Assembly (NCBI GenBank): GCA_002371115.1
Contig: DFFY01000080.1
Coordinates: 1-11,648 of the forward strand
Reading direction: 5' to 3'
DNA: 11,648 nucleotides
Source of the DNA: Bacteroidales bacterium UBA3764
GTDB lineage: Bacteria; Bacteroidota; Bacteroidia; Bacteroidales; UBA932
The stretch's first letter is position 1. The number at the start of each line of letters is the position of its first letter. The notes below the pieces were generated by a model. That model did not search any database. It worked only from the letters and a program-made list of their open reading frames with translations, and was not told the origin of the DNA. The translations under genes were made by a program, and so were the position numbers. Positions 5,567-11,648 of this stretch are shown one piece after another.

Positions 5567-8191
5567 ATGGCAAAAGTGTGGGCCGATATCCTGCTGCCCA
5601 TGGCCATAGCCGGAACGGTGGCAGCGCAGACGCTGGGCGTGGAAGTGAACCGCGCCCGGGTGTTGCATGCCTGGTTCCCTGAAGCCAAGCGGGACACTGT
5701 GCAGGTGGACTCCACCCGCAAACCGCTGGACAGCCTGGCCAAAAGCCCCATCGACAGCCTGGCCCAAGAAGAGGACTTTGAACTCTTCGGCGCTCCAGAA
5801 GACACCACCCCTACCGTCTTTGCGCGGGACACCATGAAAGTGCCGGACAGCCTGAAGGTCACCGACCCGTTCCTGTACCAGTGGTATGTAGCCACCAAGG
5901 ACAGCTACACCCACAAACTGGTAGTGGACTCCCTGAAAGCGGAAGGCGACTCGCTCATCTGGCCCCGTGTAGACTCCCTTTTCCTGGCCGATTCCACCTT
6001 CAAGGCCCAGCTGGCCTGGGAAAAGAAATGGGCGTCCATGAGCAAGGCGGAGCGCAAACGGTGGATTTACGAGAATGTCCAGCTCCCTGCTATCCGCCAC
6101 AGGCAGGACAGCATTTTTAAAGCGAAGGACAGCCTCAAGCACATCAAGGACAGCATCATAGAAAACACGCCGCGTGTGCTGGAAACGCCCTTCCTGCCGG
6201 ACAGCATGCACTTCAAACGTCTGGTTACCTGGAAACGCAACCGCCTGTACAACAGCATTGAAACCTTCGAGTGGGACACCACGGCCAACTATCACTTTTA
6301 CGATTACCCCTTCATGCGGGACGATGCCGGCGCCACGTGGCTGGGCATGCCGGGCAGCGCGGTGCAGCAGTACAACTTCTTCCGCCGCGACAAAGAGCGG
6401 AGCACCAGCTTCTACCAGGCCCAGGAAAGTTGGACTTATAACGCGGACAATTTCACCTTCTTCAACACCAAGACGCCCTACACGGAGCTGGAATACTCCG
6501 GCAACCTGTTCAGCAGCAAAACCTTAAGCACCGACAATTTCCGCGTCTTCACCACCCAGAATATTCTGCCGTCCCTGAACATCGCCCTGGAGATGAAACG
6601 TTACGGCGGTGCCGGTACCCTCAAGAACGAGCAAACCGACAACCGCACCTACTTTGTCAGCGGCAACTATCTGGGCAAGGAATACAACGCCCATGCCGGT
6701 TTCATCTTCAACAAGATTTCCCGCCAGGAAAGCGGCGGTATGGTGGACAACCTGTGGATCCGGGATACGACGGTGGATGTGCGAGAAATCAACGTGAACC
6801 TGGCCGCAGCCACCAACAGCTACCGGAAAATGACCGTTTTCCTGGACCAGAGCTACCGCATTCCCTTTGATTTCATCCAAAAGCTCCGGCATCGCCGCGA
6901 CACCAGCTGGACACCCTCCGATTCCCTGAATGCAGACGGCACCACCGGCTTCGTGGGCACTTCCACGGAGTTCAGCACCTACAGCAAAAAATACGCAGAC
7001 AACGTCTCGGACGCCCTTTCCACCTTCTACAACGACGTTTTCAACATCCATCCTTCCAAGAGTGCCGATTCCCTCCGTACCCTGCGTCTGGAGAACCGCA
7101 TTTTTGTGCGCCTGCAGCCGTGGAAGAACGACGCCATCGTCTCAAAAGTGGAGGGCGGCATCGGCGACCGTTTCCAGACCTTCTACCTGCAGGACCCGGA
7201 CGAAGTGCTGTTCAAGCCTTCCAGCCACAAATGGAACAGCATTTATGCCTATGCCGGCGTGGAAGGACGTTTCCGCCGCTACCTGCAATGGGATGCCAGC
7301 GGCCAGTACACCTTCGCGGGACAGGAGGTGAACGATTTTTCCATCAACGCCAACGCCGCGCTGAATTTCTACCCCTTCCGCCGGCATCCGCAAAGCCCCA
7401 TTTCCCTGAAGGCGCATTTCGAGACCGGTCTCAAGTCGCCGGACTTTTACCAGCAGCACTTCTATTCCAACCACTTCCGCTGGGAAAACAGCTTTGGAAA
7501 GGTATCGACCACCAAAATCAATGCTACGCTGGATATCCCCCGGTGGCAGCTGAAAGCGGAAATGGGCTATGCCCTGCTGGCCAATCAGGTGTTTTATGAC
7601 ACGCTGGGCATCGTGCGGCAGCACGGCACCCCGGAGAGCGTGTTTACGGCAGGACTCACCAAGAATTTTGTATTCGGCCCCATCCACCTGGACAACACGG
7701 CGCTGGTGCAGCTTTCCTCCAATCAGGACATCCTGCCCCTCCCCACCCTGGCCCTGAACCTGCGCTGGTACGCGCAGTTCAACATCAAAAAAGTCCTGCA
7801 ACTGCAATTGGGCGCGAATGTCCGATATACCACGCTCTGGTATGCCCCCTCCTACAACCCTGTCACGGGCACCTTCTCCGTGCAGAACAAGGAACGGTAC
7901 GGCAACTGCCCCGTATTTGATGTCTTCATCAATGCCCAGTGGAAGAAGTGCTGCCTGTTCCTGAAATTGGAAAATGCCGGCAACGGCTGGCCCATGGAGC
8001 GAAAGGACTACTTTACGGCCCATCACTACATCCAGACTTCCCGCGTAATTAAGGTAGGAGTTTCCTGGCCCTTCTATCCGCATCTGGGCAAGCTGCGCAC
8101 GCTGAGCGCCCGCGCCGGTTCCGGCGGCAACAGCGGCGGTGGCGGCGGACTCAGCGCCCTGAAAAGCGGCCTTAACGGCATGGTCCGATGA
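5567..8191 (+). CDS. Putative outer-membrane porin (Porin_10-type beta-barrel)
   Basis: The 874-residue protein is a predicted outer-membrane beta-barrel. A hydrophobic N-terminus (MAKVWADILLPMAIAGTVAAQ, possible cleavage after VAA) is followed by a charged periplasmic region, about residues 30-185. That region is packed with DSL/DSI/DST motifs (PLDSLAKSPIDSLAQ, VVDSLKAEGDSLIW, DSIFKAKDSLKHIKDSI). From about residue 205 the sequence becomes alternating aromatic/polar strands (YHFYDYPFMRDDAG, LEYSGNLFSS, AHAGFIFNKISRQE) up to VIKVGVSWPFYPHLGKL. The architecture and length fit the Bacteroidota 'putative porin' family; the transported substrate is unknown. A glycine-rich tail (GSGGNSGGGGG) follows the last strand, unusual for barrels, which normally end in an aromatic residue. 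A TTG at 5558 is in frame but lies inside the -7 box, so the ATG at 5567 is chosen; 5600 is an alternative. The stop overlaps the next start by 4 nt (ATGA). Confidence 0.82.
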   Translation: MAKVWADILLPMAIAGTVAAQTLGVEVNRARVLHAWFPEAKRDTVQVDSTRKPLDSLAKSPIDSLAQEEDFELFGAPEDTTPTVFARDTMKVPDSLKVTDPFLYQWYVATKDSYTHKLVVDSLKAEGDSLIWPRVDSLFLADSTFKAQLAWEKKWASMSKAERKRWIYENVQLPAIRHRQDSIFKAKDSLKHIKDSIIENTPRVLETPFLPDSMHFKRLVTWKRNRLYNSIETFEWDTTANYHFYDYPFMRDDAGATWLGMPGSAVQQYNFFRRDKERSTSFYQAQESWTYNADNFTFFNTKTPYTELEYSGNLFSSKTLSTDNFRVFTTQNILPSLNIALEMKRYGGAGTLKNEQTDNRTYFVSGNYLGKEYNAHAGFIFNKISRQESGGMVDNLWIRDTTVDVREINVNLAAATNSYRKMTVFLDQSYRIPFDFIQKLRHRRDTSWTPSDSLNADGTTGFVGTSTEFSTYSKKYADNVSDALSTFYNDVFNIHPSKSADSLRTLRLENRIFVRLQPWKNDAIVSKVEGGIGDRFQTFYLQDPDEVLFKPSSHKWNSIYAYAGVEGRFRRYLQWDASGQYTFAGQEVNDFSINANAALNFYPFRRHPQSPISLKAHFETGLKSPDFYQQHFYSNHFRWENSFGKVSTTKINATLDIPRWQLKAEMGYALLANQVFYDTLGIVRQHGTPESVFTAGLTKNFVFGPIHLDNTALVQLSSNQDILPLPTLALNLRWYAQFNIKKVLQLQLGANVRYTTLWYAPSYNPVTGTFSVQNKERYGNCPVFDVFINAQWKKCCLFLKLENAGNGWPMERKDYFTAHHYIQTSRVIKVGVSWPFYPHLGKLRTLSARAGSGGNSGGGGGLSALKSGLNGMVR

Positions 8192-8805
8192 AACGCCACA
8201 AACGCCTCATATCCGCTGCGCTGCTGGTGGTGCTGTTCCTGATTCCCTACAAGGTGCACAAACACCTGGTTCCGGGAAAAAGTTTCGCGGACGTCCCGGG
8301 CCTTCCCGCTCCCCTGAGCCCCTACGATTCCCTCATCCGCACCTATGCCGACAGTATCGACTGGGACTGGCGACTGGTTGCCGCCATCATCTGCCAGGAA
8401 TCCCGTTTCAACAGCCAGGTGATATCCCCCGGCGGCGCCGTGGGCCTGATGCAAATCCAGTCGGCCCAATACAGCCAGGAAACGCTGCTGAACCCGGAAC
8501 AGAACATCCGGATAGGCACGCAATACCTGCGGAAACTGGAGCAGATGTTTCCCGCAGCCAGCGCCCAGGATACGCTCCAATTCACCTTATCGGCCTATAA
8601 TATGGGCGAAGGGAAGCTGCAGCAGTTAAGGGACGATGCCCAAGCATGCGGGAAAAATGCCGGGCGTTGGGAAGAAGTGCTTCCACAATGGCATGCGACC
8701 CGGCGCTACGTAAACAATATTCTGAGGCGCTATGAATTATACCGCGTCACCCAGCCTTCCGCTGCGCGTCTGCGTGTGCTTTCTGATACAATTCCCACGA
8801 ATTGA
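8188..8805 (+). CDS. Lytic transglycosylase (SLT/GH23 family), membrane-anchored
   Basis: The enzyme cleaves the MurNAc-GlcNAc bond of peptidoglycan, forming 1,6-anhydro-MurNAc, and would act in the periplasm. The 205-residue protein starts with a basic segment and a hydrophobic stretch (residues 7-20), so it is anchored or exported. The SLT domain spans about 45-195. ICQESRF carries the predicted catalytic Glu71, GAVGLMQIQ (83-91) is the GLMQ motif, and NIRIGTQYL (106-114) and LSAYNMGEG (134-142) complete the active-site wall. It resembles the catalytic domain of MltF/Slt without the substrate-binding-protein or superhelical domain. The start overlaps the porin stop (ATGA), so the two are translationally coupled, suggesting wall remodelling linked to an envelope function. 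The 3' end overlaps the convergent transporter gene by 59 bp. Confidence 0.93.
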   Translation: MKRHKRLISAALLVVLFLIPYKVHKHLVPGKSFADVPGLPAPLSPYDSLIRTYADSIDWDWRLVAAIICQESRFNSQVISPGGAVGLMQIQSAQYSQETLLNPEQNIRIGTQYLRKLEQMFPAASAQDTLQFTLSAYNMGEGKLQQLRDDAQACGKNAGRWEEVLPQWHATRRYVNNILRRYELYRVTQPSAARLRVLSDTIPTN

Positions 8806-9703
8806 ACAGGTTCTGCCAAATGGCATAGAGGCCGCCCGCTACAGAAGTTACAGGCGTTAAATAATTGTACCCCAGCCAGATAAGAAAACCGGTATTCTTT
8901 TGTCCCAGTGCCTGTCCGGCTGTAAGGTTGTCCATTTTGTCCCGTCCCATCCGGCGGCCGGCGAAGAACTGCACGAAGCAGCAGAGCACCGATATGAGGA
9001 CGATGCCCGCCACCGCCCACAGGCCCAGGCCGCTGAGCAGGAGCGCCCGCGTGGACAGCACCATGGCCAGGGTGAGGCCCACACCCCATACATAAAAAGA
9101 ATTGGAGGCCCAGCGCATGAGTTTCCGCTGCAGGCCGTGGGTAGTGTAGCGCACCAGCCAGGCCACGAGGCCGGGCAGGATAAGAACCGGAAATACCTTG
9201 AGGGCGATGTGGCCCACATAGGCCCAGAAACCCAGGGTGGCAGAAGGGTTCACCAACGGAATGACAAAGGGAATCAGGAACGTACCGGCCACATTGATGA
9301 GCACCAGATAGGTCACCGTACCGGCCAGGTTGCCGCCCAGGCGGTCCGTGATAACGCCCGCTGCCGATGCAGTAGGGCAAATCATGCACAGCATGGCACA
9401 TTCCAGCAGCATGCGAAGCTCCCCTTCGGTGATGGCGACCTGCCCTGCCAACACCAGAAAACTGAGCACCTGGATGGCCAGGGCGCCCAAGTGCCAACGG
9501 CTGAGTTTGAGGTCATGGGGCGATATTTTCACGAACTGGAAAAAGAGCAGGACGGCGATAACCAGCCGCTGGCCCTCCGAGGCAAGCGGGTGCAGGACGG
9601 GCCCGAACGGATGCAGTACCGGGACGAAGTGGTAGAGCAGGTACAAGCCGATGCCCAGCACGATGGCGCAGGGCAGCATCCAGTCTTTCAGGAAAGTAAT
9701 CAC
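8747..9703 (-). CDS. Divergent BASS-family (bile acid:sodium symporter-like) transporter
   Basis: The 318-residue inner-membrane protein has about nine or ten hydrophobic segments. CMICPTASAAGVITDRLGGNLAGTV (about 115-139) corresponds to the conserved 'CPGGTASN' crossover helix of the SBF/BASS superfamily. GQALGQKNTGFLIWL and PVTSVAGGLYAIWQNLFNSW correspond to the second crossover 'EVGMQN' and the final helix. Aligned by eye with ASBT of Neisseria, several sodium ligands seem replaced (S-N to A-G; E and Q to A and K), so sodium coupling is doubtful and the substrate is unknown. The start is GTG at 9703, chosen because it gives a 4-nt GTGA overlap with the upstream YczE-like gene, typical of translational coupling; the next in-frame ATG is eight codons in. 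The C-terminal 20 codons overlap the convergent transglycosylase gene. Confidence 0.78.
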   Translation of the reverse strand: MITFLKDWMLPCAIVLGIGLYLLYHFVPVLHPFGPVLHPLASEGQRLVIAVLLFFQFVKISPHDLKLSRWHLGALAIQVLSFLVLAGQVAITEGELRMLLECAMLCMICPTASAAGVITDRLGGNLAGTVTYLVLINVAGTFLIPFVIPLVNPSATLGFWAYVGHIALKVFPVLILPGLVAWLVRYTTHGLQRKLMRWASNSFYVWGVGLTLAMVLSTRALLLSGLGLWAVAGIVLISVLCCFVQFFAGRRMGRDKMDNLTAGQALGQKNTGFLIWLGYNYLTPVTSVAGGLYAIWQNLFNSWELYQKAHADAQRKAG

Positions 9704-10404
9704 GGGTGAATGTATTTTTTCACGATCGGGGCGAAGAGTTTATCCAGGAGCGGATCCGTGAAGCGCATGCAAACGCCGGTGAGGAAAGCCAGGATAAGCG
9801 TTCCTTCACGGATGACCACCGTAAAGCCGTTGCCGGTAAGGTTCCCGAAAGTAAACCAGGCGAACAGGGCTGTAAGCACCACCAGGGTGATGTCGAACAC
9901 CACCTTCACGGTGCTGAACGGCGCTTTGGTTACGCGGCTGAGCACGGCCGTGGTCATGTCGCCGGCCAGGATCCATCCCTCCCCCAGGACTTCCAGTTTG
10001 ATGCCCACGGCCGTAATGGGAACGGACGCCAGGCACAGCAGCATTTGCACGGCATAATCGGTGGACGGGGACGCAATGGCGTTGAACAGCCAGATGAAGG
10101 CGTCGCACAGGTAGCCGAACACAAAAGCGGCGGGAATCTGCATGAGATAACTCAGTTTGAAGTCCTTCCTAAGAAGAACAAGCTGCAGAAGGATGAACGC
10201 CAGATGCAAAATCCACGTAAACGTTCCCACGGAAAGTGCAGGCCATGCCAGGTTGAAAATGGTGGGCGGACAGGAAGGCGGCGAAATGCCTAAGTTGGAT
10301 TTGATGGACATCCCCACTCCCAGCGCTACAATCAGGAGGCCCAATGTGGAAATGCTGTATCGGGCCAGAATATTTCTTCCTTTCATAAAATCGAATTCAA
10401 ACAT
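9700..10404 (-). CDS. YczE/YyaS/YitT-type integral membrane protein
   Basis: The 234-residue protein has five or so hydrophobic helices: about 17-34 (STLGLLIVALGVGMSI), 58-78, 88-108, 120-140 and 165-190, plus a hydrophobic C-terminal segment. The opening RYSISTLGLLIVALGVGMSIKSNLGISP and the later GEGWILAGDMTTAVLSRVTKAPFSTVKVVFDITLVV are the family signature: G-x-x-L-x-x-K/S-x-L-G at the start and a conserved polar loop before 'K..FD'. These proteins are of unknown transport or regulatory role. The ATG at 10404 gives MFEFDFMKGRN; the ATG at 10386 gives the more conventional MKGRNILARYS and is an equally good start. It is the first gene of an operon with the BASS transporter (4-nt overlap), divergent from the M13 peptidase with 58 bp between the starts. 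No clean minus-strand -7 box was found. Confidence 0.8.
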   Translation of the reverse strand: MFEFDFMKGRNILARYSISTLGLLIVALGVGMSIKSNLGISPPSCPPTIFNLAWPALSVGTFTWILHLAFILLQLVLLRKDFKLSYLMQIPAAFVFGYLCDAFIWLFNAIASPSTDYAVQMLLCLASVPITAVGIKLEVLGEGWILAGDMTTAVLSRVTKAPFSTVKVVFDITLVVLTALFAWFTFGNLTGNGFTVVIREGTLILAFLTGVCMRFTDPLLDKLFAPIVKKYIHP

Positions 10405-10425
10405 GCAAATATCCGCATAATTGTG

Positions 10426-10433
10426 TAATTTTG
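10426..10433 (+). promoter_or_regulatory. -7 promoter box of the M13 peptidase gene
   Basis: TAATTTTG matches TAnnTTTG exactly and lies 29 bp upstream of the ATG at 10463, leaving a leader of about 24 nt. No TTTG is found at the expected -33 spacing, where the divergent YczE-like start is located. Confidence 0.55.
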
Positions 10434-10462
10434 CAAACTGTGATAACTATAACTGCTATTAT

Positions 10463-11648
10463 ATGAAAAAAGGAATTGTTCTTATGATGTCACTGCTTGC
10501 CTTTGCAGCCTGCGCCCCCAAGACAGGCGCTCCTGCACTGGATTTGACCGACCTGGACACCACCGCCAGCCCCAAGGTGGACTTCTATCAGTACGCCACC
10601 GGCGGGTGGCAGAAGAAAAACCCGCTCCGTCCGGAATTCTCCCGGTACGGCAGCTTTGACGCCATCCGCGAACGCACCCAGGAAAACCTGAACGCCCTCT
10701 TCGAGAGCATGACCACCCTGGAGGCCAAACCCGGCACCGTGGACCAGAAAATCTCCGACCTGTACAAAATGGCCCTGGACTCCACCACCCGCAATGAACT
10801 GGGGGCCAAGCCCATTCTGCCCTACATGGCCCAAATCCAAAACGTAAAAACCAAGGAGGACTTCATGTCCCTGCTGGGTGAAATGAACCGCTACGGCGAA
10901 GGCGGTCTCCTGGGCATAGGCGTAGAGGCAGACCTTGCCAACAGCGACCTGCAAGTGCTCTATGTAGGCCAGGGCGGCCTGGGCATGGGCGACCGTGACT
11001 ACTACCTCAAGGCGGAGAACAAAGAGCTGTACGAAGGTTACAAGGCCTATCTGATAAAAGTGCTGGAACTCGCCGGTGTGGAGAACGCCCGCACCGCCGT
11101 GGACCAGGACCTCGTGATTGAAAACGAGATGGCGCCCATCTTCTGGAGCCGTGAGCAAAACCGCGACATGCAGGCCATTTACAATCCCATGTCCACGGAC
11201 GAGATGCTGGCCCGCTGGCCCAACCTCCACTTGGACCGGCTCTTCGACGCCGCCGGCATTGCCCCGCAGGAAAAAGTGATTGTGGAGCAGCCCAGCTATC
11301 TGGACGGGCTCAACAACCTGTACAAGAACCTGCCGCTGGACTACTTCAAGTCTTATCTGCTGTGCCAGTTCGTGAGCGGCCAGGCCAGCGCCCTCAGCGA
11401 CGATTTCTACACCGCCCAGTGGGAGTTCTACTCGCACCAGATGGGTGGCGCCCAGGAACAGCAGCCCCGCTGGAAGCGCGCCATGAACGTACCCAACAGC
11501 CTGCTGGGAGAAGCCGTAGGTGAAATGTACGTAGAACGTTACTTCCCGGAGAGTTCCAAAAAGAAGATGGCCGCGCTGGTGGAAAACCTGCGCACCGCCC
11601 TGGGCGAGCACATCGACGCCCTGGAATGGATGAGCGACACCACCAAGG
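10463..11648 (+). CDS. M13-family zinc metallopeptidase lipoprotein (PepO/neprilysin-like), 5' part
   Basis: M13 peptidases are zinc endopeptidases that cut short peptides; in Bacteroidota they are usually periplasmic or surface lipoproteins. The window holds 395 codons of a family usually near 670-690 residues. MKKGIVLMMSLLAFAAC is a lipoprotein-type signal; the lipobox AFAAC has Phe at -3, which is unusual, and the predicted lipidated residue is Cys17. M13 landmarks follow in order: DFYQYATGGWQKKNP (about 41-55, the N-terminal signature), GMGDRDYYLK (about 175-184), FFWSREQNRD-like IFWSREQNRD, and VPNSLLGEAVGEMYVERYFP near the edge. The HExxH zinc site and ExxxD segment would lie past the window, so activity cannot be judged. 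The gene stands alone on this strand behind its own promoter and is divergent from the YczE-like operon. Confidence 0.93.
   Translation, partial: MKKGIVLMMSLLAFAACAPKTGAPALDLTDLDTTASPKVDFYQYATGGWQKKNPLRPEFSRYGSFDAIRERTQENLNALFESMTTLEAKPGTVDQKISDLYKMALDSTTRNELGAKPILPYMAQIQNVKTKEDFMSLLGEMNRYGEGGLLGIGVEADLANSDLQVLYVGQGGLGMGDRDYYLKAENKELYEGYKAYLIKVLELAGVENARTAVDQDLVIENEMAPIFWSREQNRDMQAIYNPMSTDEMLARWPNLHLDRLFDAAGIAPQEKVIVEQPSYLDGLNNLYKNLPLDYFKSYLLCQFVSGQASALSDDFYTAQWEFYSHQMGGAQEQQPRWKRAMNVPNSLLGEAVGEMYVERYFPESSKKKMAALVENLRTALGEHIDALEWMSDTTK

Noticed and set aside
5379..5609. Plus-strand frame of 76 codons through the terminator and into the porin start
   Set aside because: It spans a strong terminator and two hairpins, contains the porin promoter and has no recognisable protein features.
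5401..6295. Minus-strand open frames of 165 and 249 codons opposite the porin 5' end
   Set aside because: Antisense shadows caused by GC-rich codon use; the plus-strand reading has DSL motifs, barrel strands and operon coupling.
7142..8083. Minus-strand 313-codon frame opposite the porin barrel
   Set aside because: Shadow frame lacking any family signature, while the opposite strand shows beta-barrel periodicity.
8900..9709. Plus-strand 269-codon frame opposite the BASS transporter
   Set aside because: The translation is Gln/His/Arg-rich without domains, as expected from the reverse of a hydrophobic membrane protein gene.
10490..11611. Minus-strand 373-codon frame opposite the M13 peptidase
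   Set aside because: The plus strand carries clear M13 motifs and a lipoprotein signal; the antisense frame has none.
1..11648. tRNA or rRNA genes, CRISPR arrays, insertion sequences
   Set aside because: No cloverleaf-like segments, regularly spaced repeats, terminal inverted repeats or transposase-like proteins were seen by eye.

Overview
The window looks like a chromosomal segment of a Bacteroidota (Bacteroidales-like) genome, probably gut-associated. Evidence for this is a set of Bacteroidota-type -7 promoter boxes (TAnnTTTG) just upstream of most gene starts, a 'putative porin' of the Porin_10 type with a DSL/DSI-rich periplasmic region, an M13 lipoprotein peptidase, and little recognisable Shine-Dalgarno signal. 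No species can be named from this alone. No tRNA, rRNA, CRISPR array or transposase was found.

Layout. (1) 1-565, minus: 5' part of a class I fumarate hydratase; its 3' end lies outside the window. (2) About 600-4591: an AT-richer accessory block. It holds a KilA-N domain gene (minus, immediately upstream of the fumarase), a divergently transcribed WYL-domain regulator (plus) overlapping by 11 nt a gene for a uracil-DNA-glycosylase-fold-like protein, and then a cytoplasmic WG-repeat protein. As a sample, bases 2641-2700 contain 18 G/C of 60, while 7261-7320 in the porin gene contain 39 of 60. (3) 4698-5330: a DUF1963 (YwqG-like) protein, followed by a strong intrinsic terminator and further hairpins. 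(4) 5567-8805: an operon of an outer-membrane putative porin and a GH23 lytic transglycosylase, overlapping by 4 nt. (5) 10404-8747, minus: an operon of a YczE/YitT-type membrane protein and a divergent BASS (bile acid:sodium symporter superfamily) transporter, overlapping by 4 nt (GTGA). This operon is convergent with, and overlaps by 59 bp, the end of the transglycosylase gene. (6) 10463-11648, plus: 5' part of an M13 metallopeptidase lipoprotein; the zinc site lies beyond the window.

How the genes may work together. The flanks are ordinary envelope and central-metabolism genes. The part most likely to be a distinct system is the divergent KilA-N / WYL-UDG-like unit at 601-3344. WYL proteins commonly regulate phage-defence or DNA-damage genes, KilA-N domains are typical of phage and mobile-element regulators, and the UDG-like gene is translationally coupled to the regulator. 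A 20-nt direct repeat with one mismatch (1517-1536 and 3371-3390) brackets the WYL-UDG pair, suggesting that this roughly 1.85-kb cassette was inserted or recombined here. Assignments rest on motif recognition by eye, and the defence role is inference.
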